A stretch of DNA of 50,887 bases from Rhodospirillales bacterium (GCA_008081395.1 VMCJ01000062.1:1-50887), one strand, 5' to 3'; positions 1 through 9,612 are shown, numbered from the stretch's first letter. Numbers and translations: made by a program. Notes: generated by a model not told the origin, from the sequence alone.

Positions 1-1
1 A

Positions 2-448
2 TGTGTCGTCCCTGGCAGCCACAAACTGCGCCGCGTTGACATCCCAGCAATGGCTGCCGCGGCACAATCTGACCAATTTCCAGATGCGGTCCCTATAATT
101 TGTGCTGCTGGTGATGTGGCAATGACAAACCGTCAGGCGATCCATGGATCCTTTGCCAATACAAGTGAACAATGGCGTGTGACCGTCAATATGGGCTTTC
201 ACCGACGCTCCTCAGTATTGAATGTTGAAGCTGGAGGCCTGCACAATGCGCGTGCCGTTTATGATGACGAACGAATCAAGCGCCGAGCCCGGATGCTTGG
301 CTATGCAATAGATGCTCGCCAGCAGCGATTTCCTGATGAAACGCCATATGAATACAAACCGCATCGAGATAGTGGGCTTGTTTACCATTGGAATGAGAAG
401 GCGCGCGCCGACATTTGGGACTACAACAAGGAAGACCTGAGCATCTAA
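2..448 (+). CDS. Phytanoyl-CoA dioxygenase (PhyH) family protein, C-terminal part; 5' end outside window
   Basis: Frame is open from base 2 upstream of the listed ATG (CVVPGSHKLRRVDIPAM...). VVPGSH and the C-terminal arrangement resemble PhyH family proteins. Confidence 0.65.
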   Translation, partial: CVVPGSHKLRRVDIPAMAAAAQSDQFPDAVPIICAAGDVAMTNRQAIHGSFANTSEQWRVTVNMGFHRRSSVLNVEAGGLHNARAVYDDERIKRRARMLGYAIDARQQRFPDETPYEYKPHRDSGLVYHWNEKARADIWDYNKEDLSI

Positions 449-906
449 TCCCGTTGTTCTTTTTCAAGGCGACGATCTCGCGCAAGGTCGAGTTTATAGG
501 TTGCCTGGGCCTTTGCTACTAAACGACCCTCCTCATCCGTAGCAATAACGTCAACTATGGTGAGAATGCCTCCACGGCTGACCACTTTCCCCTCAGCCAA
601 TATATCCTTCCCAAGACCTGGGCCAATATAATTGATAGTTAGCGATACCGTTGTTCCTCGTGTAGTTGCTCTTGCATCAGGGGTTGCCCAAGCTGCACAG
701 GTTGCAGCAGTGTCAATGAGTGTGGCCGTTGCTCCTCCATGAACAATATTCAAGCCATTCATTATCTCCGGTGAAGCTTTCATGCGGCACACAACACGAT
801 CAATCTCAACTACATCAACAGACAACCCGACATGCCTTCCAAAAGGTCCAGTGGCAATGACATTATGAATTCGATCGAGCGCTGCTTCTGAGAGATTTTT
901 GGTCAT
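445..906 (-). CDS. PaaI-family hotdog thioesterase
   Basis: MNGLNIVHGGATATLIDTAATCAAW matches the hotdog HGG...D motif; 153 aa. Confidence 0.85.
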   Translation of the reverse strand: MTKNLSEAALDRIHNVIATGPFGRHVGLSVDVVEIDRVVCRMKASPEIMNGLNIVHGGATATLIDTAATCAAWATPDARATTRGTTVSLTINYIGPGLGKDILAEGKVVSRGGILTIVDVIATDEEGRLVAKAQATYKLDLARDRRLEKEQRD

Positions 907-1086
907 GGTGTTCCACTACGAGCTTGAGAGTTTTCAGTTCACGTTGTGCAATAAGACCATGAACGGAAAACAAATGTTAATCTTGGTTGAGTATCTACAG
1001 TTTCCAAAATCTAAGAATAAAAGCCTAGCCCCAAAAAAACTCAATCATGTTATTTTCGGCTAAAGGCCTACCTGGATTAAAATAGA

Positions 1087-1770
1087 ATGTGTGGACGATA
1101 TCTTCTAACAAAACCCACCACAGACTTGGCTAGATTATTTGGTTTTATTGAACTGCCGAATCTTGCTCCAAACTGGAATATAGCTCCAACTCAAGAGGCA
1201 CCAGTAATACGAAATATTGGGCGCAACCGGTCATGCGCTAAAATACGCTGGGGCTTTATCAAAAATCGAGCTCATTCATCATCAAGACAAAACCCACTCA
1301 TCAACGCTCGTGGTGAGACTATAGCTGAAAAGCCAAGTTTCAAAGAGAGTTTCAAAAAACACCGATGCCTAGTCCCCGCCGATGGGTTTTATGAATGGCG
1401 AGGCAAGGGGGACTCGCGGCAGGCTTTCTTTGCAGACCCCGGCGAGACAATTGCCTTTGCTGGTCTTTGGGAAAATAGCCGAAAGTCAGACGGGACAACT
1501 TTGGAGACCTTTACGATTGTAACAACAGAAGCAAATCAATCGCTAGCAAGTATCCACCATAGGATGCCTGTGGTTATTCAACCCGAGGAATTTGATACCT
1601 GGCTCAGAGCATCAGCGAAAGATGCTGCTAATCTAATTCGGGCGGCTTCAGAGGAAAGGTTTCGATTAGTTGAAGTTGATAAAAGGGTGGGGAACGTTAA
1701 ACACAATGACCCCGAACTTGTGATACCAATCAATAAAAGAACGTCTAAAGAACAATTACACTTATTTTAA
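1087..1770 (+). CDS. SOS response-associated peptidase (SRAP/YedK family)
   Basis: N-terminal MCGRY catalytic Cys2, NARGET, PADGFYEW and HHRMPVV motifs. Confidence 0.95.
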   Translation: MCGRYLLTKPTTDLARLFGFIELPNLAPNWNIAPTQEAPVIRNIGRNRSCAKIRWGFIKNRAHSSSRQNPLINARGETIAEKPSFKESFKKHRCLVPADGFYEWRGKGDSRQAFFADPGETIAFAGLWENSRKSDGTTLETFTIVTTEANQSLASIHHRMPVVIQPEEFDTWLRASAKDAANLIRAASEERFRLVEVDKRVGNVKHNDPELVIPINKRTSKEQLHLF

Positions 1771-1790
1771 AATTGTGAGGCCTGTGAACG

Positions 1791-3074
1791 ATGCGCACCT
1801 ATCTGAAAAAATCTAGCCAAAGAGAGGGCTTCGACCGACCAGCCGTCGAAGCTGCTGTCAGCAAGATGTTATCTGATATTCGAGAAAATGGTGACGATGC
1901 AATCCAGAGGTATGCTCGCGATCTTGATAATTGGAAAAGTTCAGAATTTCGTATGTCAGAAGACCGCATTCGCCAAGTTGAACGCATGCTGCCGGAAACC
2001 TTCAAGGAAGATATTAAATTTGCATTACAGCAAGTTCAGGACTTTGCGAAAGCTCAACGAGATACAATGGCAGAGCTCAACATTGAACTTCGGCCTGGTG
2101 CCCATATGGGGCATCGGCACATTCCAATAAAAGTAGCAGGTTGCTATACGCCAGGCGGCAAATACCCTCTAGTAGCGGGTTCAATTATGTCTGCAGGGGT
2201 GGCCGCAGTTGCCGGTGTTGGAACTATAGTTGGCTGCGCTCCACCCAAAGATTCAGACGGCGTCTATCCACAGACACTCTACGCCTTCCACGCAGCTGGA
2301 GCTCACGAAATCTTTGCTATAGGTGGCGTACAAGCCCTCGCAGCAATGGCATACGGGCTAGTAGGTATGCCACCCTCAGACTTAATTATTGGACCAGGCA
2401 ATCCTTATGTTGCTGAGGCAAAACGACAACTTTTTGGTGTATGTGGCATTGATCAGCTCGCGGGGCCTACTGAAACACTAATAATCGCAGACGATAGCGT
2501 CCCTGCATCGCTTGTTGCTACGGACCTTCTAGGCCAAGCAGAGCATGGGCCAGACAGTCCTTGCTGGCTCATAACTACGTCGCGCCGACTCGCCGAAGAA
2601 GTTTTAAGGGAAATTGAAACACAGCTAAAAACTCTCCCCACCCGAGAGGTCGCCCAAAAAGCTTGGCGTGATTATGGTGAGGTTGTGATTGTTGAAAGTA
2701 AAGAAGAAGCTGTTGAATTGGCGGATGAGTACGCGTCCGAGCACTTACAAGTAATGACTTCAGACGACGAATATTACCTTGCCAATCTTTCCAACTACGG
2801 CAGTCTTTTTGTAGGTGAAGCAACCACTGTTGCTTACGGCGACAAGGGAGTGGGAACAAACCATATCCTACCAACTGGTCGGGCTGCCCGTTATACGGGT
2901 GGGCTATGGGTCGGTAAATTTTTAAAAACTGTGACCTGGCAGCGACTAACTCCGGATGCCAGTCGGCAAATTGCTCCTGTTATCAGTAGAATCTCGGAGA
3001 GCGAGGGGATGCTGGCTCACGCAATTACCGCAGATGTTCGATATGCTAAGTATGCGCCTAAAAATGAGACTTAG
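1791..3074 (+). CDS. Histidinol dehydrogenase-family protein, HpsN-like (candidate sulfopropanediol 3-dehydrogenase)
   Basis: HisD fold motifs (AGCYTPGGKYPL, GPGNPYVAEAKR, GPTE, AEHGPDS). VGCAPPKDSDGVYPQTLYAFHAAGAHEIFAIGGVQALAAMAYG is typical of the HpsN-like branch. There are no his genes nearby. Confidence 0.8.
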   Translation: MRTYLKKSSQREGFDRPAVEAAVSKMLSDIRENGDDAIQRYARDLDNWKSSEFRMSEDRIRQVERMLPETFKEDIKFALQQVQDFAKAQRDTMAELNIELRPGAHMGHRHIPIKVAGCYTPGGKYPLVAGSIMSAGVAAVAGVGTIVGCAPPKDSDGVYPQTLYAFHAAGAHEIFAIGGVQALAAMAYGLVGMPPSDLIIGPGNPYVAEAKRQLFGVCGIDQLAGPTETLIIADDSVPASLVATDLLGQAEHGPDSPCWLITTSRRLAEEVLREIETQLKTLPTREVAQKAWRDYGEVVIVESKEEAVELADEYASEHLQVMTSDDEYYLANLSNYGSLFVGEATTVAYGDKGVGTNHILPTGRAARYTGGLWVGKFLKTVTWQRLTPDASRQIAPVISRISESEGMLAHAITADVRYAKYAPKNET

Positions 3075-3109
3075 AAGAAATTTCCAAGTTTATTTTCTAA
3101 TTTTTACTG

Positions 3110-3727
3110 TCATAGGGGCAACATCCAAATCGCAAACAGCGGGTCATTGCTCGACTTCATCGCGTGAATAATATTGGGCCTGTTATAGATCAATCCTCCA
3201 GGCCCAGGAGATTGCCATTCTCCGTTATTTTGTCTCCAGCACCCATCACTGAGCGCTATGTAAACCTCCTCTGGCGGATGTTGATGATTGGGATAAACAG
3301 TATTGGGCGCTAACAAACTTACCCCTATTCGGATGTCAGTTCGATATTCCAATCCCATATCACCCACTATAACGGCATTTGCGTGAGACTTAAGCCAATT
3401 TGGATCATTAGAGTGTCGATCCGATCGTGTCTGCCAGGAAAGTTTTGGAGTTAATACCTCCAAGGCTTCTGCTAGCCTACCTACTGGCCCAGACTTGGCT
3501 GTTTTAATAGCTTTATCCAACCAGGCTGTTACTGGAACTTCATGGGATGACAAAGCCCCTTTGTAGGCGCCAATATTTTTGAGCCTCTCATATACGAGAC
3601 CGGTTGCTGACCTAATTTTTTCGTCAGGTTTTCTTTTAAAAATTGATATTTTTAGCTCATTCAAAAAAAACTCAAGATCATCATTTCGAGGCATAATTTT
3701 TCTCAATTCATTATTAATCTGGAGCAT
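3110..3727 (-). CDS. dddQ: DddQ-like cupin DMSP lyase (dimethylsulfoniopropionate lyase family)
   Basis: C-terminal cupin YPNHQHPPEEVYIAL...GGLIYNRPNIIHAMKS...PLFAIWMLPL. Metal/active-site spacing Y-x2-H-x-H-x3-E-x-Y-x31-H. Confidence 0.8.
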   Translation of the reverse strand: MLQINNELRKIMPRNDDLEFFLNELKISIFKRKPDEKIRSATGLVYERLKNIGAYKGALSSHEVPVTAWLDKAIKTAKSGPVGRLAEALEVLTPKLSWQTRSDRHSNDPNWLKSHANAVIVGDMGLEYRTDIRIGVSLLAPNTVYPNHQHPPEEVYIALSDGCWRQNNGEWQSPGPGGLIYNRPNIIHAMKSSNDPLFAIWMLPL

Positions 3728-3759
3728 TTCGCGAGCAGCCTGCTAAGCTTCTCGCAAAT

Positions 3760-4557
3760 GTGACAACAAAAGGCGGTCAAGTGAAGAAAATTAGTCTAGT
3801 GACAGGAGGGGGAAGCGGGATTGGCAGAGCAACCTCCATCAAGCTATCGACGCGTGAAAATCACGTAATTGTTGCTGACATCGATGAAGAAGGTGCTGCA
3901 GAAACCGTTTCCCGAATTAAGGCGGCAGGAGGGGATGCAAGCGCAACTAAAGCTGATGTATCTGACGAATTATCAGTTGCTGCCTTGATGCAGACTGTCG
4001 CAAAGGCGGGCCGTATTGATACCCTCGTGAACTGTGCGGGTATCCTGCAAAACGGTTCGCGTGTTGAAGATATGGACTTGGCTGAACATGACAGAATTTG
4101 GAACGTTAACTATCGCGGCACCTATCTTTGTTGTCGGGCCTTTGGGCCGGTAATGGCGGAATATGGTGTTGGTTCAATAGTTAACATTGGTTCAATAGCT
4201 GGTTTCGAGATGTTCCCATTACCCGCCTACAGTCCTTCGAAAGCTGCCATTCACCAATTGACGAAGGTGTTGGCTGGCGATTTAGGGCCTCGTGGTGTTC
4301 GTGTTAATGCCGTAGCCCCCGGATTTGTTATGACTGAAGCTCTGAAGGCTCGAGTAGAAGCTGGTGAAAGAGACACATCCGTAATGGAAGAACAGAAGAC
4401 ACTACGTCGAATTGTTGAACCAGATGAAATTGCCGATGCTATCCTTTTTCTCTGTAGTAATGCGGCTAGAGCAATTACTGGCGCAACACTCCCAGTAGAT
4501 AACGGTTGGTTGGCTGGGCTTGCTTACAATAGCTATGCCGGTAACAAGAAAAACTAA
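3760..4557 (+). CDS. SDR family NAD(P)-dependent oxidoreductase
   Basis: TGGGSGIGRA, NCAG, YSPSK and APGFVMTE motifs. A start at a later codon is possible. Confidence 0.9.
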   Translation: MTTKGGQVKKISLVTGGGSGIGRATSIKLSTRENHVIVADIDEEGAAETVSRIKAAGGDASATKADVSDELSVAALMQTVAKAGRIDTLVNCAGILQNGSRVEDMDLAEHDRIWNVNYRGTYLCCRAFGPVMAEYGVGSIVNIGSIAGFEMFPLPAYSPSKAAIHQLTKVLAGDLGPRGVRVNAVAPGFVMTEALKARVEAGERDTSVMEEQKTLRRIVEPDEIADAILFLCSNAARAITGATLPVDNGWLAGLAYNSYAGNKKN

Positions 4558-4575
4558 CCTTTGGAGGATTCATAA

Positions 4576-5673
4576 ATGCCCGCAGAAGCCAAAGCCGCCA
4601 TCCTGCGAGAGACAGGCCAACCATTAACAATTGAAACCATTACAGTCGACGATCCAGGACCTCGCGAGATCCGGATTAAGACTAAAGCCTGCGGAGTATG
4701 TCACTCTGACTTACACATGGCAGAGGGTTCTTATCCTTGGCGCTACCCAACGGTACTTGGACACGAAAGTGCTGGAATAGTTGAAGCAGTTGGCAACCAA
4801 GTTACGGACTTTCAGGTAGGGGATACAGTAATTACTTGCCTCTCAGTCTTTTGCGGCAATTGCGAGTATTGTCTGTCAGGAAAGATGAGCCTTTGCGAGA
4901 GTCCATCCCGCATGCGTGGGGAAAGTGATAGGCCAAGGTTGTCTCAAGGGGACATGGAAATTCACCAATTCGCACAACTTTCCTCCTTTGCTGAACGGAT
5001 GCTTGTGCATGAGCATGCCGCGGTCAAAATCCGAGAAGATATGCCGTTAGACAAGGCCGCACTTATTGGATGTGGGGTAACTACTGGTGTTGGAGCAGTT
5101 CAAAACACAGCTAGAATCGAGGCTGGGTCGACAGTTGCTGTCATAGGCTGCGGAGGCGTTGGGCTATCCGCGATTAATGGTGCTGCAATTGCTGGTGCAA
5201 GCCGCATTGTTGCAATTGATCTTTCAGCTACCAAGCTCAACCTGGCCAAGGAATTTGGAGCAACCGATTTAGTTAATCCTAACGATGGAGATCCCGTAAA
5301 GCAGGTACGGAACCTGATTGGTGGGGGTGGAGTGCATTATGCTTTTGAAGCTATTGGGCTGAAGCAAACGGCCGAAGATGCCTTTCGCATGATTCGGCCT
5401 GGAGGAACTGCTACTATCATTGGCATGATTCCGGTAGGCACAAAAATTGAACTTCATGGCCCTGAATTTCTCCGCGAGAAAAAAATCCAAGGGTCCACAA
5501 TGGGATCAAATCGGTTCCGAGTTGATATGCCTCGTTACATTGATTTTTATATGCAGAGAAGACTTAAACTAGACGAATTAGTCTCTCAGCATATCGCTCT
5601 AGAAGATGTGAACGATGCATTTGAGGAAATGAAAAAGGGCGAAATTGCCCGGTCTGTGATCATGTTCAATTAA
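4576..5673 (+). CDS. Zn-dependent alcohol dehydrogenase (MDR, class III-like)
   Basis: GVCHSDLH, GHESAGIVEAVG, CGNCEYCLSGKMSLC, GCGGVGLSAI. Confidence 0.9.
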   Translation: MPAEAKAAILRETGQPLTIETITVDDPGPREIRIKTKACGVCHSDLHMAEGSYPWRYPTVLGHESAGIVEAVGNQVTDFQVGDTVITCLSVFCGNCEYCLSGKMSLCESPSRMRGESDRPRLSQGDMEIHQFAQLSSFAERMLVHEHAAVKIREDMPLDKAALIGCGVTTGVGAVQNTARIEAGSTVAVIGCGGVGLSAINGAAIAGASRIVAIDLSATKLNLAKEFGATDLVNPNDGDPVKQVRNLIGGGGVHYAFEAIGLKQTAEDAFRMIRPGGTATIIGMIPVGTKIELHGPEFLREKKIQGSTMGSNRFRVDMPRYIDFYMQRRLKLDELVSQHIALEDVNDAFEEMKKGEIARSVIMFN

Positions 5674-5689
5674 CAGGACAAAACTACTC

Positions 5690-6511
5690 ATGACTATCGT
5701 CGACGCTCAAATTCACCTTTGGGGACAAGGGCTGCCATCAAATATGGCACACCGACAAGTTACATCGTTTCTGGCCCCGGAAGCTATTGCCATGATGGAT
5801 GAAGCTGATGTCGCTGGTGCAGTAATCCACCCCCCACCTTGGGATCCCACGTCAGAAGCTTTAGCTCTTCAGGCGGTCTCCGACTATCCGGGCCGCTTCT
5901 CTATAATGGCATCACCACCTTTGGAAGGCCCAGGCGCTGCAGATAGGGTAAGAGATCTCAGAAAAACACCAGGAATGCTTGGTATCCGCTATACTTTTCT
6001 TGCAGGACGAGAGCGCGAATTGCTTTCTTCTGGTGAACTCGATCAAATCTGGGTAGCCGCTGAAGAAGGTGGAGTGCCGGTTTCAGCTCTGTGTACCGAT
6101 ACATTGGCTACGTTTGCAAAAATTGCGGAAAAGCATCCTGGCTTAAAAATTACGATCGATCATCTAGGGGGCCGCGGTGGTAATACAACGCTAAAAGACC
6201 ACGCAGCCATGACACATATGCCTGAGCTTTTGGCACTCGCTCGTTACCCAAATATCGCCGTAAAAGCTACGGGTGCTCCTGGTTATTCAGCCGAAGGATA
6301 TCCCTTTCCCATAATGCTCGACTATGTGCGCCAGGTATTCGAAACCTTTGGACCAGAGCGAACTTTCTGGGGGACCGATATCACGAAAATGCCATGCTCC
6401 TGGACTGAATGTATCGACATGTTTACTGCCGCCCCATGGCTTAAAGGAGATGATAAACGCCTCGTTATGGGTGATGCAATTTGTGATTGGTGGGGCTGGG
6501 AAAGAACATAG
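5690..6511 (+). CDS. Amidohydrolase family protein (TIM-barrel, amidohydrolase_2)
   Basis: VDAQIHLWG start, TIDHLGG, FWGTDITKM motifs. Confidence 0.85.
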   Translation: MTIVDAQIHLWGQGLPSNMAHRQVTSFLAPEAIAMMDEADVAGAVIHPPPWDPTSEALALQAVSDYPGRFSIMASPPLEGPGAADRVRDLRKTPGMLGIRYTFLAGRERELLSSGELDQIWVAAEEGGVPVSALCTDTLATFAKIAEKHPGLKITIDHLGGRGGNTTLKDHAAMTHMPELLALARYPNIAVKATGAPGYSAEGYPFPIMLDYVRQVFETFGPERTFWGTDITKMPCSWTECIDMFTAAPWLKGDDKRLVMGDAICDWWGWERT

Positions 6512-6531
6512 GCAGCTTAGGGGAGCAAGTA

Positions 6532-7302
6532 ATGGGCAAAATGGAAGGTAAAGCCACAATAATAACGGGTGGTGCGAGGGGGATTGGTGCGGCAGCAGCC
6601 AAGCTATTTACTAGCGAAGGTAGCCGCGTGATGCTTGTTGATGTACTCGAAGACCCAATGGCAAAACTCGTTGCCGAGTTGGGTGAAGACAAAGCTGCTT
6701 ACGTAGTTGCAGATGTGTCCGATGAGGAAGCCACCAAACACTATGTCTCCCAGACAATCGCACACTTTGGCGCCGTGGATGCAGCACTTCTGAATGCGGG
6801 CATCGTAGGTGAAGTCAAATCCTTTGCAGACTATCCGGCAGAGGCCTTCGACCGACTAATAGCAATTAACGTGCGCGGTGTATGGCTTGGTCTAAAGTAT
6901 GTGATGCAGGCGATGAGTGCCAAGGGTGGATCAATCGTTTGCACTTCTTCAACATCAGGCATTAGAGCAACTAGAAATATAGCTCCCTACACGGCCTCAA
7001 AACATGCGGTGATAGGATTGATGCGTTCAGCTGCGCTTGAAGGTGCTGCCCACGATATTAGAGTAAATACAGTAAACCCCGCCGCCACTGAAACCGACAT
7101 GATTTTTGAGATTGAGACGAAGCGTGGAGTGGCAGCAGGCGCTGGCGTCAACGCTACTATGGCTCAAGGCACGCCAATGCAGCGCTACGGAACGGCGGAA
7201 GAAATTGCGAGAATGATGCTATTCTTGGCTAGCGATGACTCAAGCTTCTGCACGGGCGGCGTTTATATGGTAGATGGTGGAGTTTCAGCTGGCCGAGTCT
7301 GA
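6532..7302 (+). CDS. SDR family oxidoreductase
   Basis: TGGARGIGAAAA, NAG, YTASKHA, VDGG. Start moved from 6487 to 6532 to reduce overlap with the upstream gene. Confidence 0.9.
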   Translation: MGKMEGKATIITGGARGIGAAAAKLFTSEGSRVMLVDVLEDPMAKLVAELGEDKAAYVVADVSDEEATKHYVSQTIAHFGAVDAALLNAGIVGEVKSFADYPAEAFDRLIAINVRGVWLGLKYVMQAMSAKGGSIVCTSSTSGIRATRNIAPYTASKHAVIGLMRSAALEGAAHDIRVNTVNPAATETDMIFEIETKRGVAAGAGVNATMAQGTPMQRYGTAEEIARMMLFLASDDSSFCTGGVYMVDGGVSAGRV

Positions 7303-8394
7303 TCATTCAGCAAGCAAGAAGGGGGCACTCGATTCTATTGCTACCTTACGAACTTCTTCAATGAGAGTGTCTGCAATTGGTATACCATCTGCCGAACGAG
7401 TTGCTGTAGACCGTACCTCTGCATCACCTGCAACCTGTACAGGGTTTTCTGGATCTGCCGGAGGGGTTGCGTGAAGCATATCAATCATACGGTCTAAATC
7501 GGCTTGAAACTCTCCATCGGCACGGACCTTGGAAGGATCTATTGCCAAGAAGAAATGGCCGACATTTGTCTTCGTCCGCACTGGCTTGCCATCTGGACCC
7601 GGTCCATCAGACCAAGAGCCCGAGAGAGTTGCGCACAATATTTCGACCATAGTGGCAAGCCCATAACCTTTATGGCTACCTCGCTCTCTATCGCCACCTA
7701 AAGGGGTGAGACGACGCGCTTCAAATGCTGCTGCACCATCGGTTTCCATTTGGCCTTCACTATTTAGAGCCCAACCTTCGGGAATAGCTTTTCCTAGTCT
7801 TCGAGCAATGTTCAATTTTCCGACAGCTACAGTGGTGGTCGCCATATCAAGACTAAATGGTGGATTGCGCTCTGCAGGGGCTGCGAAGGCAATTGGGTTC
7901 GTGCCGAGTATAGGGTCGCGACCAAATGTTGGAACCATGGCTGGAGTTGGAGCGTTGGTCATCGCCATTCCAACAATACCCTCCTCAGCCGCCATTCTAC
8001 TGTAATAACCCGCAGCACCAAAATGATTGGAATTCCTGACGGAAACGACAGCCACGCCCATTGTTCGGGCCTTTTCCATTGCAAGCTTCATTGCCATTAC
8101 CGACGGAGGATGGCCCAGGCTACGGTCAGCATCGATTAAAGCAGCCGCAGGTTTTTCTCTAACGACTCGGATATCAGGGGTGTCCTTTATCATGCCACGA
8201 CCACGCCTCTGATGGTAACCTGGTAACATGCCAAGACCATGGCTATCGACACCCGAGAGGTCGGTTGCAACCATTACCTCTACAGTCGTAGCTATATTTT
8301 CAGATGTCATACCCCATGCCTGAAAGACTGCTTCAAGCTGAGCGCGAACAACACTTGCTGGAATATTGGTCACTGTTGCCATTCGCTTATTCAT
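7303..8394 (-). CDS. Ldh family (malate/L-lactate/ureidoglycolate-type) oxidoreductase
   Basis: SGVDSHGLGMLPGYH, RNSNHFGAAGYY, TNPIAFAAPA, GSHKGYGLATMVEIL. Confidence 0.92.
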   Translation of the reverse strand: MNKRMATVTNIPASVVRAQLEAVFQAWGMTSENIATTVEVMVATDLSGVDSHGLGMLPGYHQRRGRGMIKDTPDIRVVREKPAAALIDADRSLGHPPSVMAMKLAMEKARTMGVAVVSVRNSNHFGAAGYYSRMAAEEGIVGMAMTNAPTPAMVPTFGRDPILGTNPIAFAAPAERNPPFSLDMATTTVAVGKLNIARRLGKAIPEGWALNSEGQMETDGAAAFEARRLTPLGGDRERGSHKGYGLATMVEILCATLSGSWSDGPGPDGKPVRTKTNVGHFFLAIDPSKVRADGEFQADLDRMIDMLHATPPADPENPVQVAGDAEVRSTATRSADGIPIADTLIEEVRKVAIESSAPFLLAE

Positions 8395-8727
8395 CCTAAT
8401 TCGTAATTGCTATTTTCAGTTAACCCGCTCAGCTCAAGTAGAGGAACCTCAATCTGAAATGTTATCTGCCTCTTCGAATTACTCCACTATAAGACTCTGA
8501 CGGATCATCCCAAAATGATCTTAGTTGATAAAATTGAAGAAAATTACGTCAGCGCCGATTCATCTTATATGCGCAAGGTGTTAAGTTTTTCTTATCGAAG
8601 AATTTTACGTCAGGACTCATATACAGCAACGTTTCGCCGACATTTTTTGAGAGAACCACAAAATATCATCTGCGGAGTGAACACGTTACAATTTTATAAC
8701 CCCTGAGGGTTTCCAGGACTTTACGCC

Positions 8728-9612
8728 ATGAAAAAAGTAAAAACAGATAAACTCGAAATTGCATACTTAGATTCAGGCCCAAAAGATGGCCCAGTTGCAA
8801 TGCTAATGCATGGTTTTCCATACGACATAGAGAGTTATTCAAAAGTTGGTCCTTTACTGAACGAGCGCGGAATTCGAACAATAATTCCTTATCTTCGAGG
8901 GTACGGCCATACAGTTTTTCTTGATCCCCAAACTCCTCGCTCAGGAGAACAAGCCGCCTTAGGGGCAGACCTTCTTGCACTTATGGATGTTCTTGCCATC
9001 GAGCAGGCAGTCTTAGCGGGATACGACTGGGGCGGCCGAGCTGCCAACGTTGTTGCAGCTCTCTGGCCTGCTCGGGCCATGGGCTTGGTGACGGGAGCTG
9101 GATACAACATACAAAATGTAGCCGCTTCGGAACGGCCCGCCTCACCCGAAGCGGAGCACCGCTACTGGTACCAATACTATTTTCATACCCCGAGGGGTCG
9201 GGCAGGCCTAGAGCAGAATCGAGCTAATCTCGCACGCCTTCTCTGGAGATTGTGGTCTCCAGAATGGAATTTTTCTGAGACCGAATTTCTTAAAACTGCC
9301 TCTAGTTTCGAGAATCCTGATTTTGTCGAAGTAGTAATCCAGTCTTATCGCGTTCGGTACGGCTATGCGGAGGCAGATCCAGCTTATGCAGAGATCGAAA
9401 CAGATCTTTCCGCAATGCCCAATATAAATGTTCCCACAATTAATCTTCACGGATTAGCCGATGGAGTGCACCCAGCACCTGCAAAAGATCGACAAGCGAC
9501 AAAATTCACCGGTAGTTACAAAAGACGGCTGCTAGAAAAAGTAGGCCACAATGTTGCGCAAGAGGCACCAGTGGCATTTGCAGATGCAGTTACTGAATTG
9601 GTGCGGATATAA
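8728..9612 (+). CDS. Alpha/beta hydrolase (epoxide hydrolase/haloalkane dehalogenase-like)
   Basis: LMHGFPYDIESY, LAGYDWGGRAANVVAALWP nucleophile elbow, GHNVAQEAP. Confidence 0.88.
   Translation: MKKVKTDKLEIAYLDSGPKDGPVAMLMHGFPYDIESYSKVGPLLNERGIRTIIPYLRGYGHTVFLDPQTPRSGEQAALGADLLALMDVLAIEQAVLAGYDWGGRAANVVAALWPARAMGLVTGAGYNIQNVAASERPASPEAEHRYWYQYYFHTPRGRAGLEQNRANLARLLWRLWSPEWNFSETEFLKTASSFENPDFVEVVIQSYRVRYGYAEADPAYAEIETDLSAMPNINVPTINLHGLADGVHPAPAKDRQATKFTGSYKRRLLEKVGHNVAQEAPVAFADAVTELVRI

Noticed and set aside
1791-3074. Annotation as biosynthetic hisD
   Set aside because: No other his genes nearby and the sequence resembles the HpsN-like branch; left as HpsN-like pending phylogeny.
8515-8706. 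63-aa ORF in the 8395-8727 gap
   Set aside because: No recognisable motif; crosses the direct repeat; more likely non-coding regulatory DNA.
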